Shown here one piece after another: positions 16,797 through 25,340 of a stretch of DNA of 64,000 nt. The notes beneath the pieces are model-generated. The model worked only from the letters and a program-made list of their open reading frames with translations, searched no databases and had not been told where the DNA came from. How positions within the stretch are numbered: the stretch's first letter is position 1; each line of letters starts with the position of its first letter. The translations under genes were made by a program, and so were the position numbers. Source of the DNA: UMGS1370 sp046957575 (lineage in GTDB: Bacteria; Bacillota; Clostridia; Lachnospirales; Lachnospiraceae); assembly GCA_046957575.1 (NCBI GenBank), contig JBKUOG010000013.1, forward strand, positions 1 through 64,000. Direction: 5' to 3'.

Positions 16797-17507
16797 ATGG
16801 CAATGCTGGAAGTCAGGGATTTGGAAGTGTATTACGGCGTGATCCAGGCCATTAAAGGGATTTCCTTCGATGTAAACCAGGGAGAGATTATCGCTTTAAT
16901 CGGCGCAAACGGAGCGGGAAAAACCACCATTCTCCACACTATAACCGGCCTGATTCCTTCCAAGGCAGGACACATTACCTATGAGGGAAACGATATTACC
17001 AAAATGCCGGGACATAAGCTGGTTCCCATGGGAATTGCCCATGTGCCGGAAGGACGCAGGGTGTTTGCCCAGCTGTCCGTATTACAGAACTTAAAACTGG
17101 GAGCTTTTACCAGAAATGACAAAGCAGAATTTGAAGACACTTTAAAAATAATCTACCAGAGATTCCCCAGACTGGAGGAACGCAAGAACCAGATGGCAGG
17201 AACTCTTTCCGGCGGCGAGCAACAGATGCTTGCCATGGGACGGGCGCTGATGAGCCATCCAAGACTTGTGGTAATGGATGAGCCGTCTATGGGACTTTCT
17301 CCTATCTATGTAAATGAGATTTTCGATATTATCCAGAAAATCAATGCAGACGGAGTAACGGTTCTTCTGGTAGAGCAGAATGCAAAAAAGGCATTATCCA
17401 TTGCCGACAGAGCCTATGTATTAGAGACTGGAAACATCGTATTAGGCGGAGATGCCAAACAGCTTATGAACGATGAACGGGTAAAGAAGGCATATTTAAG
17501 CGAGTAA
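16797..17507 (+). CDS. livF: Branched-chain amino acid ABC transporter ATPase LivF
   Basis: Second ATPase, 236 residues. Walker A is GANGAGKTT (36-44), the signature is LSGGEQQMLAMGRAL (about 138-152), and Walker B is LVVMDEPSMGLSP (about 158-170). The segment VPEGRRVFAQLSV is typical of LivF. AAGGAGGAAG is found at the start. It ends the liv operon; a hairpin with T-run follows immediately and overlaps the spoIVA promoter. Confidence 0.96.
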   Translation: MAMLEVRDLEVYYGVIQAIKGISFDVNQGEIIALIGANGAGKTTILHTITGLIPSKAGHITYEGNDITKMPGHKLVPMGIAHVPEGRRVFAQLSVLQNLKLGAFTRNDKAEFEDTLKIIYQRFPRLEERKNQMAGTLSGGEQQMLAMGRALMSHPRLVVMDEPSMGLSPIYVNEIFDIIQKINADGVTVLLVEQNAKKALSIADRAYVLETGNIVLGGDAKQLMNDERVKKAYLSE

Positions 17508-17517
17508 ATTTCAAAGA

Positions 17518-17546
17518 GAATAAGAAAATACCCTCCTGCATATACT
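17518..17546 (+). promoter_or_regulatory. Sigma-E-like promoter of spoIVA
   Basis: GAATAAG (17518-17524), a 14-base spacer and CATATACT (17539-17546) resemble the mother-cell sigma-E consensus, whose -10 is close to CATACAnT. spoIVA is a sigma-E gene in Bacillus, which supports the assignment. The predicted start is near 17553, leaving a leader of about 20 bases. Confidence 0.55.
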
Positions 17547-17573
17547 GTATCAGCACAGCAAGGGGGTATTTTT
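17527..17573 (+). terminator. livF terminator hairpin overlapping spoIVA ribosome binding site
   Basis: AATACCCTCCTGC (17527-17539) pairs with GCAAGGGGGTATT (17558-17570), with one mismatch and one G-T pair, and the T run TTTTT ends at 17573, right before the spoIVA ATG. The right arm contains AAGGGGG (17560-17566), the spoIVA ribosome binding site. Confidence 0.7.
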
Positions 17574-19055
17574 ATGGACAATTTTCATGTATACAAAGAT
17601 ATTGAAGCCAGAACCAAAGGAGATATCTATATTGGAGTGGTAGGGCCGGTGCGGACGGGAAAGTCCACATTTATTAAGCGGTTTATGGAACTCCTTGTCA
17701 TCCCTGGAATGGAAGATGAAAATCAGAAAAATCTAAGCCGTGACGAACTTCCCCAGAGCGCGGCAGGAAAGACCATTATGACAACAGAGCCTAAGTTTAT
17801 CCCGAAAGAAGCGGCAAAGATTCAGTTGGGAGAAGGACTTGAGGCAAAAGTGCGTCTTATTGACTGTGTGGGGTTTATGGTGGACGGAGCTGCCGGACAT
17901 ATTGAAAATGACACAGAGCGGATGGTAAAAACCCCCTGGTACGATTACGAAATCCCATTTACAAAAGCAGCGGAAATTGGAACCAGAAAGGTGATTACGG
18001 ATCATTCTACCATTGGAATTGTAGTGACGACAGACGGCTCCTTTGGAGATATTAAGCGCCCCGGTTACATAGCTGGTGAGAAGACAGCAGTAGAGGAATT
18101 GAAGGCAATCGGAAAACCATTTATTATGCTGTTAAATTGTGAACGCCCCTATTCCGAAGAAAGCATAAAACTTTCCAGAGACTTGGAAAAAGAATACCAG
18201 ATTTCGGTCATGCCGGTTAACTGTGAGCAGTTAAAAAAAGAGGATGTTACCCATATTTTAGAAAAGGTGCTGAAGGAATTTCCAGTAACGGAAATGGATT
18301 TTTATATTCCCAAATGGCTGGAGCTTCTGCCGTCCTCCCACTGGCTGAAAGAAGCCATTATTCAAAAAGCCAGAGAGATGATTCAAAAGACCGGATATAT
18401 GAAAGAAGTAGCCAAACAGAAGCAGCCGCTGGAATCCGAAGAGGGACCGATAGGATTTTTAAATCTCCGCCAGATGAATATGGCAGATGGCTCTGTGGCT
18501 GTGGATATGCAGGTAGATGATAGTTTCTATTATCAAACCTTAAGCGATTATGTGGGACTGCCCATAGCCGGAGAGTATGAACTGATGCAGACTTTAAGCA
18601 GTCTGGCTCATATGCAGAAGGAATATCAGAAAGTAGAAAATGCCATGAATCAGGTGCGGATGAAAGGATATGGGGTCGTTACCCCGGAACGGGAAGAGAT
18701 CGTCCTGGATGAGCCACAGGTCATTCGTCATGGAAACAAGTACGGAGTGAAAATGAAAGCCCAGGCTCCGTCTGTAAATCTGATCAAAGCCCATATTGAA
18801 ACAGAAATTGCGCCGATTGTGGGAAGTGAGCAGCAGGCAAGAGACTTGATTGATTACATAAAGAAAAACAGCCAGGATGGGGATGACGGCATTTGGGAGA
18901 CCAATATTTTCGGAAAGTCCGTAGAGCAGATTGTAGAAGACGGAATCCAGGCTAAAATTTCCCAGCTGACCGAAGACTGCCAGATGAAACTTCAGGATAC
19001 TCTGCAGAAAATAATCAATGACAGCAATGGAGGTATGATTTGCATTATCATTTAA
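17574..19055 (+). CDS. spoIVA: Stage IV sporulation protein A (spore coat morphogenetic ATPase)
   Basis: ATPase that polymerises on the outer forespore membrane and forms the base of the spore coat. The P-loop is GPVRTGKST (residues 24-32), within the conserved N-terminal TRAFAC-like domain. The segment VRLIDCVGFMVDGAAGH is the next GTPase-like motif region. The C-terminal end (GGMICIII) is the hydrophobic tail expected for membrane targeting. Length (493 aa) equals that of other SpoIVA proteins. It shows that the organism makes endospores. It has its own predicted sigma-E promoter and is followed by a hairpin. Confidence 0.97.
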   Translation: MDNFHVYKDIEARTKGDIYIGVVGPVRTGKSTFIKRFMELLVIPGMEDENQKNLSRDELPQSAAGKTIMTTEPKFIPKEAAKIQLGEGLEAKVRLIDCVGFMVDGAAGHIENDTERMVKTPWYDYEIPFTKAAEIGTRKVITDHSTIGIVVTTDGSFGDIKRPGYIAGEKTAVEELKAIGKPFIMLLNCERPYSEESIKLSRDLEKEYQISVMPVNCEQLKKEDVTHILEKVLKEFPVTEMDFYIPKWLELLPSSHWLKEAIIQKAREMIQKTGYMKEVAKQKQPLESEEGPIGFLNLRQMNMADGSVAVDMQVDDSFYYQTLSDYVGLPIAGEYELMQTLSSLAHMQKEYQKVENAMNQVRMKGYGVVTPEREEIVLDEPQVIRHGNKYGVKMKAQAPSVNLIKAHIETEIAPIVGSEQQARDLIDYIKKNSQDGDDGIWETNIFGKSVEQIVEDGIQAKISQLTEDCQMKLQDTLQKIINDSNGGMICIII

Positions 19056-19104
19056 TGTGTGGTATAATATGAACACTTGATGAGGTATATTTTTTAAGGA
19101 TGTG

Positions 19105-19157
19105 ATACAGACAGGAGGTTCGCTGAGTAGACAGGGGATTTCCTGTCTGTATTTGTT
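19105..19157 (+). terminator. Terminator hairpin after spoIVA
   Basis: Perfect 12-bp stem ATACAGACAGGA (19105-19116) / TCCTGTCTGTAT (19141-19152), followed by TTGTT. The CAGACAGGA/TCCTGTCTG arms resemble the inner arms of the MITE-like element found at 622 and 38136. Confidence 0.55.
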
Positions 19158-19240
19158 ACCAAGTATCAGGAAAAGCTGCCAGTGGCAGGTTTTCCTGGCT
19201 GTAAGATTCCGGAAGCGCGCCAGTGGCAGGCGTTTCCAAT
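19152..19240 (+). repeat. Intergenic hairpin repeat (family B), copy 1
   Basis: TTTGTTACCAAGTATC is followed by a palindrome CAGGAAAA (19167-19174) ... TTTTCCTG (19190-19197), with the core AAAAGCTGCCAGTGGCAGG (19171-19189). A second half-copy GCGCGCCAGTGGCAGGCG lies at 19216-19233, itself between GGAA and TTCC. The core recurs exactly, in reverse, at 40201-40219, and in diverged form at 46919-46937. Confidence 0.6.
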
Positions 19241-19267
19241 AAAAATTGCTGACAGGAGGGGTGTTTT

Positions 19268-20869
19268 ATGAAGCTTATGTTTATCGGAGCAGATCATGAG
19301 GTAACCGGAAGCTGCCATTACCTGGAGGTAGGGCAAAAGAAAATCCTGATTGACTGCGGGATGGAGCAGGGAGTGAATGTCTACGAAAATGCAGAACTGC
19401 CTGTAAGCTGCTCAGAAATCGACTATGTACTGCTTACCCACGCCCACATTGATCATGCAGGTCATCTTCCTTTGATTTATGCAAAGGGATTTCGGGGAGC
19501 CGTTATTACCACAGATGCCACAGCGGATCTGTGCGAGATTATGTTAAAAGATTCCGCGCATATTCAGGAGATGGAAGCAGAGTGGAAAAACCGGAAGGCC
19601 AGACGTGCCGGTCAGACAGAAGTGCCGCCGGTTTATACCATGGAGGATGCGGAAGGGGTTTTAAAGCTGTTTAAGCCCTGCCGCTACGGAGAAAAAATAG
19701 AATTCTGCGATGAGTTTTCCGTCCGCTTTATCGACGCAGGCCATCTGCTTGGCTCTGCTTCCATTGAAGTGTGGGCAAGGGAAGACGGAGTGGAAAAGAA
19801 ACTGGTATTTTCCGGTGATATCGGCAACAAAAATAAACCTCTGATCCGGGATCCCCAGTATATTAAAGATGCGGATTATGTTTTGATGGAATGCACCTAT
19901 GGAGATCGGTATCACAAACAGGGAACGGATCATATCCGGGAACTGGCAGATGTGATTCAAAGCACTCTGGACGCAGGCGGCAATGTGGTGATTCCGGCTT
20001 TTGCAGTAGGAAGGACCCAGGAGCTTTTGTATTTTATCCGGATCATTAAGGAGCAGGGACTGGTAAAGGGCCATAACAATTTTGAAGTCTATGTGGACAG
20101 CCCCATGGCCGTAGAAGCTACCCAAGTATTTAAGGAAAATGAATTGGAGTGCTATGATGACGAGACCAAAGAACTGGTCTGTCAGGGAATCAACCCCATT
20201 GGATTTGCAGGACTGAAATTGTCGATTACCAGTGAGGATTCCAAAAACATTAATTTCGATACGAAACCAAAGGTTATCATTTCTGCTGCCGGAATGTGCG
20301 ATGCAGGACGGATCCGCCATCATTTAAAGCACAATCTGTGGCGGCCGGAAAGCACCATTGTGTTTGCAGGATATCAGGCAGAAGGCACTTTGGGACGGAC
20401 TTTAGTAGAAGGCGGAAAAACGGTTAAGCTGTTCGGCGAGACCATTGACGTGGAAGCCCGGATTGTCAATGTAGAAGGCTTAAGCGGCCATGCAGACCGA
20501 AACGGACTGTTAGAGTGGATTGGGGCTTTTGAAAAGAAGCCAAAACGGGTTTTTATGGTTCATGGGGAAGATACAGTGTGCACCAGCTTTGCCATGACTC
20601 TGAATCAGGAATATGGCCTTACCGCAGAAGCGCCGTTTTCCGGATCCGTTTTTGATCTGGCAGCCAATCAGTGGATTACCGAGACATCCAAAGTTCCGAT
20701 CAGTAAAGCCAAAGCCGCCCAGAGGAAGGCTATCGGTGTTTACGGACGTCTGGTTGCCGCAGGAGAACGGCTTCTTCAGGTTATCCGCCACAATGAGGGC
20801 GGAGCTAATAAGGATCTGGCCAAATTTGCAGATCAGATTCATGCTTTATGCGATAAATGGGACAGATAG
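19268..20869 (+). CDS. MBL-fold beta-CASP nuclease (RNA-processing type)
   Basis: 533 residues. The metal site HAHIDHAGHLP (about 57-67) is the HxHxDH motif, and the other ligands lie in DAGHLLGSA (about 157-165) and FSGDIG (about 180-185). The beta-CASP insert and the C-terminal KVIISAAGMCDAGRIRHHL plus LSGHADRNGL match the CPSF73-like bacterial family. By family it is a zinc-dependent ribonuclease; the natural target is unknown. The ATG at 19268 follows GACAGGAGGGGTGT. The next gene is RNase HI, suggesting a small RNA-turnover unit. Confidence 0.9.
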   Translation: MKLMFIGADHEVTGSCHYLEVGQKKILIDCGMEQGVNVYENAELPVSCSEIDYVLLTHAHIDHAGHLPLIYAKGFRGAVITTDATADLCEIMLKDSAHIQEMEAEWKNRKARRAGQTEVPPVYTMEDAEGVLKLFKPCRYGEKIEFCDEFSVRFIDAGHLLGSASIEVWAREDGVEKKLVFSGDIGNKNKPLIRDPQYIKDADYVLMECTYGDRYHKQGTDHIRELADVIQSTLDAGGNVVIPAFAVGRTQELLYFIRIIKEQGLVKGHNNFEVYVDSPMAVEATQVFKENELECYDDETKELVCQGINPIGFAGLKLSITSEDSKNINFDTKPKVIISAAGMCDAGRIRHHLKHNLWRPESTIVFAGYQAEGTLGRTLVEGGKTVKLFGETIDVEARIVNVEGLSGHADRNGLLEWIGAFEKKPKRVFMVHGEDTVCTSFAMTLNQEYGLTAEAPFSGSVFDLAANQWITETSKVPISKAKAAQRKAIGVYGRLVAAGERLLQVIRHNEGGANKDLAKFADQIHALCDKWDR

Positions 20870-20881
20870 GAGACAGAATTT

Positions 20882-21361
20882 ATGACAAAGGTACAAATTT
20901 ATACGGACGGTTCTGCCAGAGGAAATCCAGATGGACCGGGAGGATACGGAGTTGTCCTCCATTTTACGGATTCCTCTGGAAAGCTTCATGAAAAAACTAT
21001 GTCCGCAGGATTTGTAAAAACAACTAACAACCGGATGGAACTGCTCGCCGCCATCATGGGACTGGAGGTGTTAAACCGCCCCTGCCAGGTGGATTTGTAT
21101 TCGGACTCTAAGTATTTAATCGACGCATTTAACCAAAAATGGATTGATAACTGGGTGGCCCACAACTGGATACGGGGCAAATCCGGACCAGTTAAAAATA
21201 TTGATTTGTGGAAACGCCTTTTAAAAGCCAAAGAACCTCACCAGGTCCGGTTTATCTGGGTAAAAGGCCATGCAGGCCATCCTGAGAATGAGCGGTGCGA
21301 TAAGATGGCAGTAGCCGCCGCACTGGGAGACAATCTCTTAACCGATCCTGGCGTGGAATAA
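20882..21361 (+). CDS. rnhA: Ribonuclease HI
   Basis: Cuts the RNA strand of RNA-DNA hybrids, with two metal ions. The catalytic residues are visible as D9 in IYTDGSARGNPGP-type sequence, E53 in NNRMELLA, D75 in YSDSKYL and D140 in ENERCDKMA. The handle region WVAHNWIRGK is present. The 159-residue length is standard. It follows the beta-CASP nuclease by 12 bases, with TAGGAGACAG as ribosome binding site. Confidence 0.96.
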   Translation: MTKVQIYTDGSARGNPDGPGGYGVVLHFTDSSGKLHEKTMSAGFVKTTNNRMELLAAIMGLEVLNRPCQVDLYSDSKYLIDAFNQKWIDNWVAHNWIRGKSGPVKNIDLWKRLLKAKEPHQVRFIWVKGHAGHPENERCDKMAVAAALGDNLLTDPGVE

Positions 21362-21363
21362 AA

Positions 21364-21392
21364 ATATTACGTAAACCTTACAATATATTACG
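21364..21392 (+). repeat. Direct repeat ATATTACG spaced two helical turns
   Basis: ATATTACG occurs at 21364-21371 and 21385-21392, 21 bases apart, in the AT-rich stretch before the LprI-like gene. Such spacing puts both copies on the same DNA face, as for an operator. A weak promoter-like TATCTT with TG extension lies at 21431-21436. No regulator is named. Confidence 0.3.
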
Positions 21393-21486
21393 CTTTTTGG
21401 TAACCTATTCCTTTTCTGAAGAAATTGTGTTATCTTAACAACAGTAAGACTGGAAGTCCAAGAAACAGCAAAGGAAAGGGACTGGA

Positions 21487-22302
21487 ATGGCAAAAAGCTT
21501 TAAAAGGCTGGCTCTGGTTGTCGGCATTCTGATTGTCGGAACCTCGATTACCGCCTACACAGATCACTATATAACGAAACAGGAGAGTATGTACGCAATA
21601 GAAGATATTGCCCGCCCTCTGTCTCCAACAGAGCAGGCAGATGGGGATGAGAGCAGAGAACGATCCGCTCCCAGGCTTCAAAGCATTGGCGTACAGGAAT
21701 CTGTAGACGCCGCCAAAGAAGCAGAGATTTTAGAAGAGGAATCTGCGGCAGAAACAGAAAGCAGGGAGTCCAGTCTTACACAGCCTATGAAATCATCTGT
21801 TTTGGCAGAGACATCGGATCCGGTTTCAGAGGCAATTCCGGAACAGGAGATTCTGACAGATGAAGCAGCGGTCAGGGCAGCAAAGCAGCCTGCCCTGGCC
21901 AGTGTAAATATCGTTCAGACAGAAGAGACGCCGTCTGCTTATGAGGAAAATAAGGAGCGCCTGGAGGAGCTGGACAGACAGATTCAGCAGATGCGGGACA
22001 GTCAGGTAGAATCGACTGCCTATTCCATTAAATCTCTGGCAGAGACAGAGAGAAAACTATGGGAGACGGAACTAAACAACATTTACACCCAGATTATGGG
22101 AACACTAAATGGGGATGAACAGCAGGCGCTGGCCAGAAATCAGCGTCAGTGGATGAATGACAGGGATGCCCAGGCAGAAAAGACAGCGCCTAAAAGCAGC
22201 GGAGGTTCTATTGAAAGCGCAGAGTACACTGCTTCTTTAGCCGCATCTACCAGACAGCGGGCCTATGATCTATTGGAAAGTTATCAGAATTATTTAAAAT
22301 AA
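21487..22302 (+). CDS. Membrane-anchored protein with C-terminal LprI-like domain
   Basis: 271 residues. A single hydrophobic helix (about residues 9-26, LALVVGILIVGTSITAY) anchors the protein or serves as signal. A long acidic, low-complexity linker rich in Glu, Ala and Ser follows (about 45-155). The C-terminal part (about 180-265) has the pattern LWETELNNIYTQIM...LARNQRQWMNDRD, which matches the DUF1311/LprI lysozyme-inhibitor-type domain. The family is extracytoplasmic; some members bind lysozyme. There are no cysteines. It has its own upstream region and a strong terminator, so it is probably a single-gene unit. The function in this organism is not known. Confidence 0.7.
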   Translation: MAKSFKRLALVVGILIVGTSITAYTDHYITKQESMYAIEDIARPLSPTEQADGDESRERSAPRLQSIGVQESVDAAKEAEILEEESAAETESRESSLTQPMKSSVLAETSDPVSEAIPEQEILTDEAAVRAAKQPALASVNIVQTEETPSAYEENKERLEELDRQIQQMRDSQVESTAYSIKSLAETERKLWETELNNIYTQIMGTLNGDEQQALARNQRQWMNDRDAQAEKTAPKSSGGSIESAEYTASLAASTRQRAYDLLESYQNYLK

Positions 22303-22312
22303 GCTTTTTTGA

Positions 22313-22337
22313 GAATCCCGTTTTCGGGATTCTTTTT
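22313..22337 (+). terminator. Strong terminator after the LprI-like gene
   Basis: Perfect 8-bp stem GAATCCCG / CGGGATTC with TTTT loop (22313-22332), followed by a T run. Confidence 0.9.
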
Positions 22338-22359
22338 CGATAGTTTTTCTTTTCCCTAC

Positions 22360-22388
22360 TTGATAAATGATTTTTCCTATGATAGGAT
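22360..22388 (+). promoter_or_regulatory. Predicted promoter of the small protein-alaS unit
   Basis: TTGATA (22360-22365), 17-base spacer, TAGGAT (22383-22388). A small hairpin GCTGC-AAAAA-GCAGC follows near the expected transcript start. Confidence 0.5.
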
Positions 22389-22439
22389 ATAAAGAATGGA
22401 TAGGCTGCAAAAAGCAGCTTCACAAGGAGGTTATTGCAA

Positions 22440-22568
22440 ATGGGATTTGTGAGCAGTTTAATTGGATATGCAGGAAAAGCAGCCGTATTTGCCGCTGTCG
22501 CATGGGCAGGCATTGTATTGGGCAAGAAATTCAGGGATAAAAAGGATTCGCAAAAGACGAACCAATAA
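22440..22568 (+). CDS. Small membrane protein, 42 aa
   Basis: A short frame from ATG at 22440 to TAA at 22568, with a perfect AAGGAGG (22424-22430) nine bases upstream. The product starts MGFVSSLIGYAGKAAVF, has one hydrophobic helix (about residues 5-27) and ends in a highly charged tail (KKFRDKKDSQKTNQ). This is a convincing small membrane peptide that lies between the promoter and alaS and is probably co-transcribed with it. I do not recognise the family. Confidence 0.7.
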   Translation: MGFVSSLIGYAGKAAVFAAVAWAGIVLGKKFRDKKDSQKTNQ

Positions 22569-22586
22569 GTTTGGAGGACTAGAAAC

Positions 22587-25229
22587 GTGCAGAAGTATGG
22601 TGTAAACGAATTAAGGAGAATGTTTCTGGAGTTCTTTGAGAGCAAGGGACATCTGGCTATGAAAAGCTTCTCTTTAGTTCCGCATAATGACAACAGTTTA
22701 TTGCTGATTAACTCCGGTATGGCTCCTTTAAAGCCCTACTTTACCGGTCAGGAGATTCCGCCAAGAACCAGAGTGTGCACTTGTCAGAAGTGTATCCGTA
22801 CCGGTGATATCGAGAATATCGGAAAGACTGCCAGACATGGTACTTTTTTTGAGATGCTGGGCAACTTTTCATTCGGCGACTATTTTAAGCATGAGGCGAT
22901 TGCATGGTCCTGGGAATTTTTGACTCAGGTAGTCGGCCTGGATCCGGAACGGTTATATCCGTCTATCTATGTAGATGACGACGAGGCATTTGAGATCTGG
23001 AATAAAGAGATCGGCATTCCGGCAGAACGGATTTTCCGCTTTGGAAAAGAAGACAACTTCTGGGAGCACGGTTCCGGCCCCTGCGGTCCCTGTTCTGAGA
23101 TTTACTATGACAGAGGCGAAAAATACGGCTGCGGCAAACCGGATTGCACCGTAGGCTGCGAATGTGACAGATATATTGAAGTATGGAATAACGTATTTAC
23201 TCAGTTTGATAATGATGGCCATGGCAATTATACTGATCTGGCTCAGAAAAACATTGATACCGGTATGGGCTTAGAGCGTCTGGCAGTTGTAGTCCAGGAC
23301 GTAGACTCCCTGTTTACCGTCGATACCAATAAGGCTCTGTTAGACCGGGTATGTGAGCTGGCCCATGCAGAGTACCAGAAGGAGCATGAGACCGACGTGT
23401 CCCTTCGTATTGTGACCGACCATATCAAATCCTGTACCTTTATGATTTCTGACGGAATTATGCCGTCCAATGAGGGAAGAGGCTATGTACTCCGTCGTCT
23501 TCTGCGCCGCGCTGCCCGTCATGGCAGAAAGCTTGGCATTGAGGGCAAGTTCCTGGCAGATTTAAGCAGCACCGTTATCAGCCTGTCTAAGGATGGCTAT
23601 CCGGAGCTGGAAGAAAAGAAGGCTATGATTTTCAAAGTCCTTTCTGAGGAAGAGGACAAGTTTAATAAAACCATTGACCAGGGTCTTGCTATTTTAGCAG
23701 AAATGGAAGAGAAGATGAGCGCAGAAGGCACCAAGGTACTTTCTGGCGCAGATGCGTTTAAATTATACGATACCTATGGATTCCCGGTAGACTTAACCAA
23801 GGAAATCTTAGAAGAAAAGGGCATGGAAGTAGATGAAGAAGGCTTTGCTGCTTCTATGAAGGAACAGAAAGAAAAAGCCAGAAAAGCAAGAAAGACGACA
23901 AACTACATGGGAGCAGATGTTACCGTATATCAGTCCATCGACGCTGCCATTACCACAAAATTTGTCGGCTATGACCGTCTGGTACACGATTCTAAGATTA
24001 CAGTGCTTACGACAGAGGATGAGATTGTAGAAGCTCTGACCGACGGCCAGAGAGGTACTGTTTTAGTAGAAGAGACTCCATTCTACGGCACCATGGGCGG
24101 CCAGCAGGGCGATGCAGGTACCATTGTCAGCGCAGGCGGCGAATTTAAGGTAGAAGATACCATTCATTTACAGGGCGGCAAGGTAGGTCATGTAGGCGTT
24201 ATGGTAAAGGGAATGCTGCAGACCGGTGAGACTGTTACCTTAAAGGTATGCGAAAAGAACCGCCGTTTGACAGAGAAGAACCACAGCGCGACTCATCTGC
24301 TTCACAAGGCACTGCGCACAGTGCTGGGAACTCATGTAGAGCAGGCAGGCTCCCTGGTAGCTTCTGACCGCCTCCGTTTTGACTTTACCCATTTCTCTGC
24401 CATGACTGCAGAAGAGATTGCAAAAGTCGAGGCTATTGTAAATGAAGAGATTCAGCACTCCTTACCAGTTGTAACCCAGGAGATGTCTTTGGAAGATGCC
24501 AAAAAGACGGGCGCTATGGCGCTGTTTGGGGAAAAGTACGGAGAAGTAGTCCGCGTCGTTCAGATGGGCGATTTCTCTACAGAGCTTTGCGGCGGTACCC
24601 ATGTGTCTGATACTGGCTCTATTCAGGCATTTAAGATTTTATCTGAGGCAGGTATTGCAGCAGGCGTGCGTCGTATTGAAGCACTTACTGCAGACGGCCT
24701 GATGAATTACTATAAAGAGACCGAAAACGAACTGCACCAGGCAGCGAAGACCGCCAAGACCACACCAGCTTCCTTAAATGCCAAGATTGAAGCGATGTTA
24801 GAAGAGATTAAGGCACTTCACTCTGAAAATGAGAAGTTAAAGAGCAAGCTGGCCAACGAAGCAATGGGCGATGTGATGGATCAGGTTCAGGAAGTAAAAG
24901 GCGTAAAACTTCTGGCTGTTAAGGTTTCAGACGTAGACATGAACGGTCTTAGAAACTTAGGCGATCAGTTAAAAGAAAAGCTGGGCGAAGGTGTAATTGT
25001 TCTGGCATCTGTATCAGACGGCAAAGTAAACTTAATGGCAGCTGTAACAGACGGTGCTCAGAAGATGGGCGCTCATGCAGGAAACTTAATCAAAACCATT
25101 GCTGGATTAGTTGGCGGCGGCGGCGGCGGACGTCCGAATATGGCTCAGGCAGGCGGAAAAAATCCGGCTGGAGTGGAGGATGCGTTAAAAGAAGCTGCAA
25201 AAGTTGTCGGAGAACAGATAAAATCATAA
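22587..25229 (+). CDS. alaS: Alanine--tRNA ligase
   Basis: Charges tRNA-Ala and edits mischarged Ser/Gly. 880 residues, usual length. The class II catalytic domain occupies the N-terminal half (NSGMAPLKPYFTGQEIPPR is motif 2-like). The editing domain contains NHSATHLLHKAL and the CGGTHVSDTG metal site. The C-terminal domain ends with GGGGGGRPNMAQAGG, the DHHA1-type tail. The start is GTG at 22587, with GGAGG (22573-22577) nine bases before. No T-box is seen upstream, although these often precede aminoacyl-tRNA synthetase genes in Firmicutes. Confidence 0.97.
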   Translation: MQKYGVNELRRMFLEFFESKGHLAMKSFSLVPHNDNSLLLINSGMAPLKPYFTGQEIPPRTRVCTCQKCIRTGDIENIGKTARHGTFFEMLGNFSFGDYFKHEAIAWSWEFLTQVVGLDPERLYPSIYVDDDEAFEIWNKEIGIPAERIFRFGKEDNFWEHGSGPCGPCSEIYYDRGEKYGCGKPDCTVGCECDRYIEVWNNVFTQFDNDGHGNYTDLAQKNIDTGMGLERLAVVVQDVDSLFTVDTNKALLDRVCELAHAEYQKEHETDVSLRIVTDHIKSCTFMISDGIMPSNEGRGYVLRRLLRRAARHGRKLGIEGKFLADLSSTVISLSKDGYPELEEKKAMIFKVLSEEEDKFNKTIDQGLAILAEMEEKMSAEGTKVLSGADAFKLYDTYGFPVDLTKEILEEKGMEVDEEGFAASMKEQKEKARKARKTTNYMGADVTVYQSIDAAITTKFVGYDRLVHDSKITVLTTEDEIVEALTDGQRGTVLVEETPFYGTMGGQQGDAGTIVSAGGEFKVEDTIHLQGGKVGHVGVMVKGMLQTGETVTLKVCEKNRRLTEKNHSATHLLHKALRTVLGTHVEQAGSLVASDRLRFDFTHFSAMTAEEIAKVEAIVNEEIQHSLPVVTQEMSLEDAKKTGAMALFGEKYGEVVRVVQMGDFSTELCGGTHVSDTGSIQAFKILSEAGIAAGVRRIEALTADGLMNYYKETENELHQAAKTAKTTPASLNAKIEAMLEEIKALHSENEKLKSKLANEAMGDVMDQVQEVKGVKLLAVKVSDVDMNGLRNLGDQLKEKLGEGVIVLASVSDGKVNLMAAVTDGAQKMGAHAGNLIKTIAGLVGGGGGGRPNMAQAGGKNPAGVEDALKEAAKVVGEQIKS

Positions 25230-25236
25230 AATCTTC

Positions 25237-25264
25237 TTGACGTATGGTAAATTTATGATATAAT
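25237..25264 (+). promoter_or_regulatory. Promoter of rpsU
   Basis: TTGACG (25237-25242), 16-base spacer, TATAAT (25259-25264). The start would be near 25271, giving a leader of about 70 bases with a GGAGGGAGG stretch. Confidence 0.75.
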
Positions 25265-25340
25265 CAATTCAGTGTGAAAAATACCCATACAGTTGTATTA
25301 CGCACAATTACACAACTGGAGGGAGGTTAGGTGTGAGGCT

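Noticed and set aside
19661..20323. Minus-strand frame of 220 residues inside the beta-CASP gene
   Set aside because: Long but fully opposite a gene with clear catalytic motifs; amino acid use is odd and there is no start context.
22302..22586. T-box leader before alaS
   Set aside because: The interval holds a terminator, a promoter and a small coding frame; no T-box sequence or specifier stem was seen.
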